A stretch of 64,000 bases of DNA from Paenibacillus_AB hodogayensis (GTDB taxonomy: Bacteria; Bacillota; Bacilli; Paenibacillales; NBRC-103111), in NCBI RefSeq assembly GCF_039536325.1, contig NZ_BAAAYO010000009.1, forward strand, positions 62,001-126,000, read 5' to 3'. The position numbers were made by a program, and so were the translations under genes. The notes under the pieces were generated by a model. The model did not search any database and had not been told where the DNA came from. It saw only the letters and a list, made by a program, of their open reading frames with translations. Positions 16,793-25,927 of this stretch are shown piece after piece. Every line of letters starts with the position of its first letter. The first letter of the stretch is position 1.

Positions 16793-17545
16793 ATGGAAAT
16801 ACAACTTGTACGTAATGCTACGCTTTGGCTTGCCTACGGCGGCCTTCGGTTTCTGGTCGATCCGATGCTGGCCGATTCCGGCGCGTATCCCGCCTTTCCC
16901 AATACGCCCAACGATAGACGCAATCCGCTCGTTCCGCTGCCCGGTCCGGTAGAACAGTGGCTGGCGCCCGACGCCGTTATTGTAACCCATCTCCATAACG
17001 ACCATTGGGACGGCACGGCTAAAGAACGCCTCTCCTCCTCCGTTCCCGTCATCTGTCAGCCGGGGGACGATGAGCAGATCTCGGCCGACGGATTTACGAA
17101 TGTGACTGCGATCTCCGAAGGGCTCGACCAAAAGGGCATCATGTTGAATCGCACTAGCGGTCAGCATGGCACCGGCGAGATCGGCAAGCTGATGGGTAAC
17201 GTATCCGGCTTCGTTCTGCGGGCTGCTGGAGAACCGACCCTCTATATCGCCGGGGATACGATCTGGTGCGACGACGTGCGCGAAGCGATCGACGCCTATC
17301 GTCCGGATGTGATCATCGTCAACGCCGGAGGCGCCCGGTTTACGTACGGCGATCCGATTACGATGGACGATAGGGATATTGCGTCATTATGCCGTTATGC
17401 GCCGGAAGCTCAAGTGGTTGCCGTTCATATGGATGCCATCAACCACTGCCTGGTCACAAAAGCGGACCTGGAGCATCGTCTGAAAGAACTTCAGCTTGCC
17501 GGACAAGTCCGGATTCCGTCAGATGGGGAAACGATTGCGTACTGA
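16793..17545 (+). CDS. UlaG-like metallo-beta-lactamase fold hydrolase
   Basis: A 250-residue MBL-fold protein. It has the metal motif THLHNDHWDG (about residues 65-74), a conserved NRTSGQHG segment, YIAGDTIWCDD with the bridging Asp, and a final VAVHMDAINHC with a ligand His. Compact size and motif spacing fit UlaG/YddR-type hydrolases, which act on lactones or other small molecules. The start ATG is eight bases after GAAAGGAG; a GTG three bases earlier is also possible. Regulation by the divergent Lrp-type gene is likely. Substrate unknown. Confidence 0.88.
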   Translation: MEIQLVRNATLWLAYGGLRFLVDPMLADSGAYPAFPNTPNDRRNPLVPLPGPVEQWLAPDAVIVTHLHNDHWDGTAKERLSSSVPVICQPGDDEQISADGFTNVTAISEGLDQKGIMLNRTSGQHGTGEIGKLMGNVSGFVLRAAGEPTLYIAGDTIWCDDVREAIDAYRPDVIIVNAGGARFTYGDPITMDDRDIASLCRYAPEAQVVAVHMDAINHCLVTKADLEHRLKELQLAGQVRIPSDGETIAY

Positions 17546-17581
17546 TCCCAATTTGCTCATCATGCCGTTCCGCAACAGCAA

Positions 17582-17630
17582 CAACGCCCATTCCGCTTCC
17601 GCGAGGGAAGTGAATGGGCGTTGCCTTTAC
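17582..17630 (+). terminator. Terminator-like hairpin after UlaG-like gene
   Basis: CAACGCCCATTC...CTTCC (17582-17600) pairs with GGGAAGTGAATGGGCGTTG (17605-17623) across a GCGA loop and a small bulge, followed by CCTTTAC. The stem is strong but the T-run weak. It lies between convergent genes and could serve both. Confidence 0.55.
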
Positions 17631-17644
17631 TTAAGGTTTTAAAG

Positions 17645-19135
17645 TCAAACGGCTTTTTTCGTTTTCAAAACCCCGACTGTCTGTTCCCCGGAAGCTTGCT
17701 TCACGCGTTTGATAAAGAAGGAAAGCAACAGTCCCACTATGCCAATCCCGATAATGACGACATACGCATCATTGATTCCTTGGATGGTGGCTTCCGTAAT
17801 CATTTGTTCTTTAGTCACGCCTTGAGCCGCTCCTGATGCTATCGTATCCGCGAGATGGGCAGCAGTACGGGTCGACATGACCGTCACGAGTAACGATGTT
17901 CCCACTGCGCCGGCTACTTGCCGAATCGTATTCGAGATCGCCGTGCCATGCGCGTTAAGCCGACTCGGCAATTGATTTAATCCTGCGGTTTGCAGAGGCA
18001 TCATGAATAAGGCCATCCCGATCCTTCTGCCTGTAGACATCAGCACCAGGTAAGTATAGCTGGTGGAATCCGTCAAATTAATAAAGCCGGCAGTCGTGAG
18101 AATCGTAATGATCAGACCGATAACGGTCAGCCATTTCGCGCCATAACGGTCGAAAAGCTTTCCGGCGACCGGCATGAGAACGCCCATCACAAGCGCTCCG
18201 GGCAAGAGCAGCAAACCGGACTCCAGCGCGGAATAGCCGCGGGCACTTTGCAAATAGAGCGGCAGCAGCATCATATCGGCATACATCACCATCGTAACCG
18301 CGATACTGATAACGGTTGTTAAGGAGAACATGCTATACTTGAACGCCCGGAGTTCAAGTAACGGATTCTCGGAGACGAGCTGTCGCCAAGTGAATAAGGC
18401 GAGAGACAATATACCTGCACCGACGAAGGATAGCACCTCCGCGCTCGACCAGCCCAAGCTTCCAGCCCGGCTAAACCCGAACAACAGCGCGCCGAATCCG
18501 ATCGTGGAGAGGACGACACTGAGCATGTCGATGCTGGTTATAACGCGTTCCGATACATTTTTCAAATAAATAAACCCGCAGATAATAACGATAAGGCCCA
18601 GAGGGATCATGCCGTAAAACATCGATTCCCAAGCATAGTTTTCAAGAATATACCCGGCGAGCGTTGGCCCGATGGCTGGGGCGAAAATGATCGCAAACCC
18701 GACCATGCCCATGGCCGCGCCGCGTTTTTCAGGCGGAAAAAGCGTCAAGATTACGGTCATCAGCAACGGCATGATGATACCTGCCCCAGCGGCTTGGATC
18801 ATACGTCCGGTCAAAAGCACAGGGAAGGTGCCGGAGAAGGCGCATACGATCGTACCGACAAGAAAGATCATCATAGAGGCCTGAAAAAGCTGGCGCGTGG
18901 TAAACCGCTGCATGAGATAGGCCGTGATGGGAATAAGCACGCCGTTTACCAACATGTAGCCGGTAGTGAGCCATTGCGCTGTTGCAGCCGTGATGCTGAA
19001 ATCCTTCATGAGCTCGGGTGTAGCCACACTCATGATGGTCTGATTTAGGATCGCTAGAAAAGCGCCTAAAATCATAATGAATAAGATCGGTCCCTTCTTT
19101 ACATTCGTACTTTCTACTGCACTGCTGGTGCTCAA
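17645..19135 (-). CDS. MFS transporter, DHA2 (14-helix) multidrug efflux type
   Basis: A 496-residue transporter with about 14 helices. LNQTIMSVATPELMKDF in the first helix and ATAQWLTTGYMLVNGVLIPI in the second are typical of the EmrB/QacA DHA2 family of proton-driven exporters. The start is taken as TTG 19135, nine bases after AAAGGA; a TTG at 19153 is possible. It is divergent from a TetR gene (19362), and the gap holds a 22-bp palindrome, so TetR-controlled drug efflux is the likely arrangement. The drug is not predictable. Confidence 0.9.
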   Translation of the reverse strand: MSTSSAVESTNVKKGPILFIMILGAFLAILNQTIMSVATPELMKDFSITAATAQWLTTGYMLVNGVLIPITAYLMQRFTTRQLFQASMMIFLVGTIVCAFSGTFPVLLTGRMIQAAGAGIIMPLLMTVILTLFPPEKRGAAMGMVGFAIIFAPAIGPTLAGYILENYAWESMFYGMIPLGLIVIICGFIYLKNVSERVITSIDMLSVVLSTIGFGALLFGFSRAGSLGWSSAEVLSFVGAGILSLALFTWRQLVSENPLLELRAFKYSMFSLTTVISIAVTMVMYADMMLLPLYLQSARGYSALESGLLLLPGALVMGVLMPVAGKLFDRYGAKWLTVIGLIITILTTAGFINLTDSTSYTYLVLMSTGRRIGMALFMMPLQTAGLNQLPSRLNAHGTAISNTIRQVAGAVGTSLLVTVMSTRTAAHLADTIASGAAQGVTKEQMITEATIQGINDAYVVIIGIGIVGLLLSFFIKRVKQASGEQTVGVLKTKKAV

Positions 19136-19174
19136 CCTACTCCATCCTTTCAAGACTCTCTAGACTAAATTTAC

Positions 19175-19196
19175 AGTGTGTTATATAATCAACACT
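19175..19196. promoter_or_regulatory. Palindromic operator between DHA2 transporter and TetR gene
   Basis: AGTGTGTTATATAATCAACACT is an imperfect 22-bp inverted repeat (arms AGTGT and ACACT, AT-rich centre). It lies 40 bases upstream of the transporter start on the minus strand. A TetR dimer site is inferred from position and symmetry. Confidence 0.55.
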
Positions 19197-19361
19197 ATAT
19201 TAATTAGATTATAGGCAAAAGAATCGGTTTTACAAGCGACACATTGATTCGATCATGTTAATTAGTTTACATCTTTCTGTTTTTTGTCGTTTACTCGGAA
19301 AAAATACTACAAAAAAACAGAAATCTGTCGCTATTGCATCCTTAAGGAGAGGGAACGATAC

Positions 19362-19955
19362 ATGGAGAATCGAACGTCCCGCACTGATCCACGGATCCTC
19401 CGCACGCGTCAATTGTTGAAAGATGCCTTTGTAGAGCTGCTTGAGGAAATGGAGATTGAGAAAATCTCGGTAAACCGCATTGCAGAGCGCGCGACCATCA
19501 ATCGCGTTACGTTTTACCTTCATTACAAGGACATTCCGGATATGATGGAGAAAATGGCGGACGAGATGAACGAGGACCTCAAACGGATTCTGAGCGAGGA
19601 GCTGCGGGACCCGACTGCCACAACAGATGAAGATTGGCCGATGATGGTTAATTTGCTCGAACACATCGCGGAACATGCGAAGTTTTATAAAGTTATTCTT
19701 GCGTCGAGACGAACGCCGATTTTTACGGAACGGATGTTGAAATTGCTGACGGAAGTCATTACGGCGAGAGTAGATAAGCTGGGAAGCGAATCCTCCGTCG
19801 GTACGACCGGCGTGCAGAAGGACATTGCCATTTGGTACGGATCTTCCGCTTTGATTGGAACGATCGTCAGTTGGCTGAGGAAGGATATGCCGTATACCCC
19901 GGCTTTTCTCGCCAAACAGTTTTCTTTGATCCGTTCTCCTCAGAAAAAAAAGTAA
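19362..19955 (+). CDS. TetR family regulator, divergent from DHA2 transporter
   Basis: A 197-residue protein with a TetR helix-turn-helix near the N-terminus (LRTRQLLKDAFVELL through INRVTFYLHYKD, about residues 13-56) and a C-terminal ligand domain of the TetR_C type with many Met and aromatic residues. The ATG follows AAGGAGAGGGA. It is divergent from the 14-helix exporter and probably represses it through the palindrome at 19175-19196. It is followed by a strong intrinsic terminator. Confidence 0.9.
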   Translation: MENRTSRTDPRILRTRQLLKDAFVELLEEMEIEKISVNRIAERATINRVTFYLHYKDIPDMMEKMADEMNEDLKRILSEELRDPTATTDEDWPMMVNLLEHIAEHAKFYKVILASRRTPIFTERMLKLLTEVITARVDKLGSESSVGTTGVQKDIAIWYGSSALIGTIVSWLRKDMPYTPAFLAKQFSLIRSPQKKK

Positions 19956-19998
19956 GCTTGAGTATGCCTTTGATGGTTCGGGATTTCTGGAGTGAAAT

Positions 19999-20042
19999 AA
20001 GGCTGTTCCGCAGTAGTCATTCTACTGTAGAACAGCCTTTTT
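19999..20042 (+). terminator. Intrinsic terminator after TetR gene
   Basis: AAGGCTGTTC (19999-20008) pairs with GAACAGCCTT (20030-20039), and the inner CAGTAG/CTACTG pairing extends the stem. A T-run follows directly. Confidence 0.85.
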
Positions 20043-20078
20043 AACTTGCCTCCAAACGATGCTTCGTGAATTTTGACG

Positions 20079-20108
20079 TTGACAGCCTGCGAAATTGCGA
20101 TGTATAGT
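20079..20108 (+). promoter_or_regulatory. Sigma-A promoter of MFS gene
   Basis: TTGACA (20079-20084) and TATAGT (20103-20108) are 18 bases apart. The palindromic operator at 20126-20139 lies just downstream, in the early transcribed region. Confidence 0.6.
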
Positions 20109-20125
20109 TAACGGGAAATTATTTT

Positions 20126-20139
20126 GTACCGATCGGTAC
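20126..20139. promoter_or_regulatory. Perfect 14-bp palindromic operator
   Basis: GTACCGATCGGTAC is fully self-complementary and sits between the promoter and the AAGGAGG ribosome site of the MFS gene. It resembles TetR-family operators and the site at 16170-16183. No regulator gene directly adjoins, so the repressor is probably the TetR protein at 15573-16154. Confidence 0.6.
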
Positions 20140-20162
20140 TTTAAACAAGGAGGTTTGTCCGT

Positions 20163-21431
20163 ATGAAGACCAGCCAGAGAAAAGATACCCCGATGCCACG
20201 ACAAGGGCGGAGCAGACTGACGGCAGAGCGGGAACAAGCAGCACATGCGGCCTCTGAACATGCCGAGTCCTCTCCCCTACCCCGTTACGTGCCGCTGCTG
20301 CTCGCCGTCGCCTGCGGGCTCGCGGTCGCGAGCGTTTACTTCGCGCAGCCGCTGTTGGACGATCTGGCGCGCGAATTCGGCATTGCCTCCTCGTCGATCG
20401 GCATCGTCGTCACCGTTACGCAAATCTGCTATGCGCTTGGGCTGCTGCTGCTCGTGCCGCTGGGCGATGTGTTCAACCGTCGCAGGCTGATCGCCGTCCA
20501 GATGGCGCTGTCCTCCGCGGCCTTGTTGGCGGTCGGCTTCGCTCCGAACGGTATGCTCCTGCTCGCGGGCGTAGCCGCCGTCGGCCTGTTCGCCGTCACG
20601 ACCCAGACGCTCGTCGCCTACGCGGCCAGCCTGGCTGCTCCGGCGGAGCGCGGTCGAGCCGTCGGCCTGGCGACGAGCGGAGTCGTCACCGGCATCCTGC
20701 TGGCGCGAACGTTCGCCGGCACAATGACCGATCTGGGAGGCTGGCGCTCCGTCTATCTCGTCTCCGCCGCGCTTATGCTCGCGATGGCCGTCGTGCTGTT
20801 CCGCGTGCTGCCGCGAAGGGAGCTGCCGCACGAGCGAATCGGCTATGTCCGGCTGCTTCGATCGGTGCCCGCCTTGTTCGTTCAGGAGCGCGTGCTGCGC
20901 GTCCGGGCTATCCTCGCTCTGCTTATTTTCACAGCGTTCAGCATCTTGTGGACTTCGCTTGTGCTGCCTTTAAGCGCCCCTCCGCTGTCGCTTTCGCATA
21001 CCGCGATCGGGGCGTTCGGACTGGCCGGCGCCGCAGGAGCACTGGCGGCGGCCCGCGCCGGCCGGCTTGCCGACCGCGGGCTCGGGCAGAGAACGACCGG
21101 CATTGCGCTGACGCTGCTGCTGGCATCCTGGCTGCCGATCGGTTACATGAACCACTCGCTGGCCGCGCTGATTGTCGGCATCGTCCTGCTCGACTTGGCG
21201 GTGCAAGCCGTACACGTGACGAGCCAAACCATGATTTTCGCCGCGCGTCCCGAGGCGCGGAGCCGGCTGACCGCCGGCTACATGATCTTCTATTCCGCCG
21301 GCAGCGCACTCGGTTCCATCGCCTCTACCCGCATGTACGCTTACGCCGGCTGGAACGGAGTATGCCTCCTGGGCGCGGCGGTTAGCGGCGCAGCCCTGCT
21401 GTTCTGGGCGTTCACTCGCAGGATCGTCTGA
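20163..21431 (+). CDS. MFS transporter (YybF/YgaY-like)
   Basis: A 422-residue, 12-helix transporter with a hydrophilic N-terminal tail of about 40 residues, then PLLLAVACGLAVASVYFAQP and the loop motif GDVFNRRRL. VASVYFAQPLLDDLAREFG is typical of the YybF/YgaY group of putative drug or metabolite exporters. The ATG is placed well after AAGGAGG. Control by a TetR repressor is suggested by the palindrome in its leader. GC content of the gene is high compared with the preceding TetR gene, though this is only an impression. Confidence 0.88.
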   Translation: MKTSQRKDTPMPRQGRSRLTAEREQAAHAASEHAESSPLPRYVPLLLAVACGLAVASVYFAQPLLDDLAREFGIASSSIGIVVTVTQICYALGLLLLVPLGDVFNRRRLIAVQMALSSAALLAVGFAPNGMLLLAGVAAVGLFAVTTQTLVAYAASLAAPAERGRAVGLATSGVVTGILLARTFAGTMTDLGGWRSVYLVSAALMLAMAVVLFRVLPRRELPHERIGYVRLLRSVPALFVQERVLRVRAILALLIFTAFSILWTSLVLPLSAPPLSLSHTAIGAFGLAGAAGALAAARAGRLADRGLGQRTTGIALTLLLASWLPIGYMNHSLAALIVGIVLLDLAVQAVHVTSQTMIFAARPEARSRLTAGYMIFYSAGSALGSIASTRMYAYAGWNGVCLLGAAVSGAALLFWAFTRRIV

Positions 21432-21572
21432 TGATTCCATTCCGCACCTTTGGCCAATAAAATTCGATCGGCCGGTTGAAAGGCGCCATGATTGTTGATC
21501 TTGGGTGAAATCACACTATACAAAAGAGAAGTGACTGTCTTCCTGAGCACCCGAATCCCCTCTCCCATAGGT

Positions 21573-22769
21573 TTATTTGCCTTCCAATCGCTGCAGTTCC
21601 CGCAAATCGATCATATAGACGTGCCGTTGTCCTTCGTGTGCGGAATCGAAGCTGATCGCAGTACCAGCGCGATTCCAGCGCGGATGCAGGTCGCAGCGGA
21701 AATCTCCCGCGATGTGCGGAGGCGTGTAGTACGAACCGAGCGTCACCCTCTGTTTGCGTATCAAATCGTATACGTACAGATGCCTCATATTGTCCTGATC
21801 CGGATAGCTGTCGTACAGCATCCACCTGCGATCCGGCGAGTAGCTGCAATGGCCGTCGCTTGAAAAAGAAGCCGCGTCGACAACCTCCGGTTCTCCTTTC
21901 ATCCCGGGCGCATCCTCATAAAGATAAAGCTGCTCGCCGCGCGGGCCTCCTCCGAAAATGACAAAGCGACTCTCGTCCCGCCAGTGGTAGTGGGATTGCA
22001 GCGTATACAGAGACAGACAGCGAAGCCCGCTCCCGTCCGCGTTCGCCGTCATAAGCGCGGTCAGATGTTTCCCGCTGTGGGGCGGCACCCATCTGGCCAA
22101 GAACAGAAAGCGTGTGCCGATCGTATTGAACGTAATATGATTAATTGTCAATTTGGCTTCCACCGCTTGAAACACCGGCTTGATGAACGACCAAATTTCT
22201 TCCAGACTGACGATTGGCTGGGCATCCCCAGTCCGCAGATCGACACGGAAAATGCCATCTTCTGACGGGTGCAGCTCCGAGCGGAACGGATCGGCGATAT
22301 CGGCGTAACCGTACCCTGGGCGGAAATCGAACATTCTGCCAAAATTGATGCTGAGCCCATATCTTCCGGTGGGATCGACATTGGCTACAGGCCTGGCCAA
22401 ATACCGTATCGCTTGCGTATGCACGTTCTGTACGACGCTGCAATTGCAGCCATCCCGCACGGTATTGTAAATCACTTCGTCGTCTGGAGCTGAAGGATTC
22501 CATTGCAGCATCGAGCCTTGTTGAAAATTCCAGGCCGTCGTTTCTGCAAATCGGGTATACCGCCCGCTGTCAATCTCGATGAAGCCAAGCTCGGCTGAGT
22601 CGCCCGCCCGCTGCATCCGGTCGCAGAAAGGCACCCGATGAACGAGATGGCGTCGGTCGTTTCCGCTGAATGCCGGGTTGTCGTAATAGCCGAAAAAAGT
22701 CTGGCCTTCTTCATCAGACAGCCTTACGGACGGCACAAGTTCCCGTTTTCGAAGTGCTGGCTTCCCCAT
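21573..22769 (-). CDS. Beta-propeller protein related to oligogalacturonate lyase / TolB-like
   Basis: A 398-residue protein without a signal peptide, made of repeated four-stranded blades. Blade-like motifs include GQTFFGYYDNPAFSGND near residue 23, DGHCSYSPDRRWMLYDSY and DLHPRWNRAGTAISFDSAHEG. The last is also found in oligogalacturonate lyase (PL22)-like and TolB/WD40-like proteins. It could be a cytoplasmic lyase acting on unsaturated oligosaccharides; catalytic His residues could not be assigned. The ATG follows AGGAGGGAG. It is downstream of a GH2 gene and a sugar-binding protein in the same direction, so a role in carbohydrate breakdown is inferred. Confidence 0.72.
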   Translation of the reverse strand: MGKPALRKRELVPSVRLSDEEGQTFFGYYDNPAFSGNDRRHLVHRVPFCDRMQRAGDSAELGFIEIDSGRYTRFAETTAWNFQQGSMLQWNPSAPDDEVIYNTVRDGCNCSVVQNVHTQAIRYLARPVANVDPTGRYGLSINFGRMFDFRPGYGYADIADPFRSELHPSEDGIFRVDLRTGDAQPIVSLEEIWSFIKPVFQAVEAKLTINHITFNTIGTRFLFLARWVPPHSGKHLTALMTANADGSGLRCLSLYTLQSHYHWRDESRFVIFGGGPRGEQLYLYEDAPGMKGEPEVVDAASFSSDGHCSYSPDRRWMLYDSYPDQDNMRHLYVYDLIRKQRVTLGSYYTPPHIAGDFRCDLHPRWNRAGTAISFDSAHEGQRHVYMIDLRELQRLEGK

Positions 22770-22949
22770 CTTGTCACTCCCTCCTCTTGAATATCCTGAT
22801 ACATTTGTGATTACGGTTAACCGTGTCCGATAGGTGATAGGAAGTCGGCTACAAGTTTCTGTCGAGTTTCAGTCTCCTGTTGAATCGGGAATTCGGATGC
22901 ACGCCCGATCAGTTTCACCGGAACGTGCACCAGGCTCTGCCCCGCAAGT

Positions 22950-25877
22950 CTACGCTTCGGTCGTAACGTCGAACCGGATCGTGTAATAGCCAGACTCCGA
23001 CAGCTCGGGCAAGAACGGTGACAATGCAACCTGCTCGAGCCCGCCCTGCAGTTCCACATCCCGATACGCCACCTGTTGGATCACCCGTCTATCTTCACTC
23101 AGAATGGACACATCGACATGAATGCTCGCCGCTCCTTTGGCGTTCAGGATAACCGGATGAATCTGGTCATCAGCGCCCAGCACCACATCGGTGTTGCCGT
23201 TGCATGCCAATATGTCTTGAAATCCCATCCGCAGTCCGTAAAAGCCCAGCTTCGCATGACCGTAAAAATCGATCGGCGGCTTCTTATACGTCACGTCGTT
23301 CGCCCCTTCGGACAAGCAGCACCACACCAAGCCATCGGCTCCCGCCAGCCTTGCCCGCTTCACCGCATGGAACGCGCCGAGACATTGGAATGCCTGCGAT
23401 TCCTTCCATTCCGCAAACGTGAGCGGCCGGCCGATGCTGCCCTTGTCGTACGGTTTCTCATAGGACGGGACATGATGCCACGGCTCGTTCTCCTGCAGCT
23501 GCCAATTCGGGTCCCCCGTAACGGCAAATTCCGTCAGCAGGTACGCATGTTTCTTGCTCTTCAGCAGTTCTTCCTGCCATCGCCAGTCCTGCTTGCGCAG
23601 TTGATCCCACGTCTGCCCGTATCCGTTCAGCATGACATACGGATGACAGCTGCGTACGACATGTGGCGACGTCCAGCCGTGGGAGGCGTGTGCCGGACTG
23701 CCATCCTGATCCATCGTGCCGTCATCGTTGTAATACTGGTGCCGGTCACCGTACAAGCCGCCGCCGTAGTAGAGATGGGAGCACGGGCTGAGCAGCCGTG
23801 TCGGATCGAGATCTGCGAACAGCTCGACATAGGCGTCGTACATCCGGTCAATTTCCGCCAGGTTGCCGTGAAATTCATTGGAGCCTTCCCACATGACAAT
23901 CGACGGATGGTTGATTACCTGCCGAATCTGACTCCTGTACGCTTCTTTGGGCCCCCAGCCCTCTTCGTATACACAGGTCTCCAACGTATCGATCATCCGC
24001 GTCGTCCAGATGAGCATAACGCCCAACTGATCGCATATTTCCCCATACCTCGGGTCGTTCGTGCCGTAGCCAAGCATATGCAGCCGGGCGGTATTGCCGT
24101 TCATTCGTCGGATCATCATCATTTGCCATGCAATCTGCTCCGTGCTTGGACATACATGATTGACCGGAATGTCATCGAAGGGCGGAAGAAACTGCATCAA
24201 AAGCGCCCCGTTCAGCATAATCGGCTTGCCGTTCAACCGGACAGAGCCGCCCTGCTGATCAATCGTACGAATCCCCGTGACGACCGTCTCGTCGTCGACT
24301 GGCGTACCTACAGGGTCAAGCAATTGCAAGCTGAACTGATACAACACCGGGTGATCGACATCCCAATAGTCAGCCTCCATCCGAAATCTGCCGACCAGCT
24401 TTGTCTGCTCCCCCGCCTCGACAACGATCGGCTGTTCGAGCAGCTCTTCCCATGCACCCTCGGTCGGATACCATCTGCGCGCCTTCACCCGCATTTTTCC
24501 GCAAAATGGATTCGCTCCCTCATGCGCAACTTGTGCCTCAATCTCGATCTCCGCCATCCTCTCCCCGCCCACGCTGCGGGTGCGTACGACCGGTTCGCTA
24601 ATGACACTTGAGCCGGTCTGCTCGATGCGCATCCGTCCCGCAAACCAGCCGTGATACACGTCGGTATTTCTATGCCACGGGTAGTAAACCTCCGGGGCTC
24701 GCGGGTAAACCTGGATCGCGAGCGTATTGGCTCCATCCGAGGTCACATAGGCAGTAATATCGATACGCGCCTGCAGGAAATGCTTTTGTTCCCGTACAAG
24801 AGTCCCATTGACCCATACATCTCCGTGCGGATCCAGCGAATCGATCACCAGTATGACACGTTTGTTCGCTTCGACAGAAAAAGTCTTGCGCAGCAGCAAC
24901 GGTTTGTCTCGTTCCCGAAATCCGCCTACCGCACACGGAAGATAGGTCCGGCTCCAAGCGGAGTCGTCATAACCCCGCTGTGTCCAGTCGAGATCGATCG
25001 TATCAACAGGTCGTTCCATATCTACCTCCTCGTACGGAACACCGTTCTTCAGGCCAGACCGATAGAAACGCAAGCCGCGTATACGCCATGGTGCACCTGG
25101 ATGCATCCCGCCGTCGAAAAAGATATTGTTCAACTGATCGCAAGCACACGGAAACGGAATCGGTTCCGATGTGTCATGATCGCCGAATTGGACCGTATAG
25201 GCCTGCTGCTGCCAATCCAGTTGAATGCGAACCGGCATCCACTCGCCAAAGGAATACGTTCCCGCATCCTCCATTCGCGGATGCCACATGCTGCTGCCGT
25301 ATGCTTTCCTGTGACCGGTTGCCAGCCACTTGATTTTGACCGCATGCAGCGTATCGAAGCGCAGCTCGAAGCTTCTGCCGATGCTGCTGTAGTAATGATG
25401 ACTGCTGACAGCGGATTGAAAAGCCGGGTCGATCCACATCTCCAACGAAACGTCTGTCACTTGCGCAGCTTCTGCGAGCACATATTTCGCACAGCATACA
25501 GGGGCAATCTCTTCGTCGCTCAGGACGAGATGTCCCTCCTCCATGGACGCGCCGGTGCCGTACAGCTTCCAGCCTGGACGCTCGCCTCCGGCCGTTGTAT
25601 ACGCCAGTTCGGTCAGCTCGGTTTGTTTTCGGATCGCCGTTGTCGGCCGAGGCTTCAAACGGTTTACAGCGTCCTGCAGCTCTTGCCGGGGCACGACCGG
25701 CTTCGCAAGGTCGTCATCGTCAAACCAGGCCTGCGCCTGCTTCGCATAACTTGCCAGAAAAGCAACTCGCTGCTCCGTATCCAGCACGCTGTCCGGGCCA
25801 CTGAAATCAGTCGAGCCGCCCGGGCGTTTATGCCCGTCGTAATACACATACTCGCAGGTTGCAAATTGCTTCTTCAT
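22950..25877 (-). CDS. Glycoside hydrolase family 2 protein
   Basis: A 975-residue cytoplasmic enzyme (no signal peptide). It has an N-terminal beta-rich extension of about 300 residues, a GH2 sugar-binding domain (DPHGDVWVNGTLVREQ near 350), an immunoglobulin-like domain and a TIM barrel. The barrel holds the acid/base Glu 668 in WEGSNEFHG and the nucleophile candidate Glu 783 in LLTEFAVTGD. Both key residues are therefore present. Beta-galactosidase, mannosidase or glucuronidase activity is possible. The start follows AAGGAG. It lies between an orphan binding protein and the propeller protein in one likely operon. Confidence 0.88.
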   Translation of the reverse strand: MKKQFATCEYVYYDGHKRPGGSTDFSGPDSVLDTEQRVAFLASYAKQAQAWFDDDDLAKPVVPRQELQDAVNRLKPRPTTAIRKQTELTELAYTTAGGERPGWKLYGTGASMEEGHLVLSDEEIAPVCCAKYVLAEAAQVTDVSLEMWIDPAFQSAVSSHHYYSSIGRSFELRFDTLHAVKIKWLATGHRKAYGSSMWHPRMEDAGTYSFGEWMPVRIQLDWQQQAYTVQFGDHDTSEPIPFPCACDQLNNIFFDGGMHPGAPWRIRGLRFYRSGLKNGVPYEEVDMERPVDTIDLDWTQRGYDDSAWSRTYLPCAVGGFRERDKPLLLRKTFSVEANKRVILVIDSLDPHGDVWVNGTLVREQKHFLQARIDITAYVTSDGANTLAIQVYPRAPEVYYPWHRNTDVYHGWFAGRMRIEQTGSSVISEPVVRTRSVGGERMAEIEIEAQVAHEGANPFCGKMRVKARRWYPTEGAWEELLEQPIVVEAGEQTKLVGRFRMEADYWDVDHPVLYQFSLQLLDPVGTPVDDETVVTGIRTIDQQGGSVRLNGKPIMLNGALLMQFLPPFDDIPVNHVCPSTEQIAWQMMMIRRMNGNTARLHMLGYGTNDPRYGEICDQLGVMLIWTTRMIDTLETCVYEEGWGPKEAYRSQIRQVINHPSIVMWEGSNEFHGNLAEIDRMYDAYVELFADLDPTRLLSPCSHLYYGGGLYGDRHQYYNDDGTMDQDGSPAHASHGWTSPHVVRSCHPYVMLNGYGQTWDQLRKQDWRWQEELLKSKKHAYLLTEFAVTGDPNWQLQENEPWHHVPSYEKPYDKGSIGRPLTFAEWKESQAFQCLGAFHAVKRARLAGADGLVWCCLSEGANDVTYKKPPIDFYGHAKLGFYGLRMGFQDILACNGNTDVVLGADDQIHPVILNAKGAASIHVDVSILSEDRRVIQQVAYRDVELQGGLEQVALSPFLPELSESGYYTIRFDVTTEA

Positions 25878-25927
25878 CAGTCTCGTTCTCCTTGATGAAA
25901 CCTAATATTTTTCTCTTGCCGCTACAG

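Noticed and set aside
16670..17167. N-terminal extension of the Lrp-type gene
   Set aside because: The extension overlaps the UlaG-like gene on the other strand, and no relative of the Lrp family has such a region. ATG 16669 has a ribosome site.
23076..25895. Long open frames on the plus strand opposite the GH2 gene
   Set aside because: They have no ribosome sites and no recognisable domains, and their residue composition is typical of the complement of a GC-rich gene. The GH2 frame has both catalytic Glu residues.
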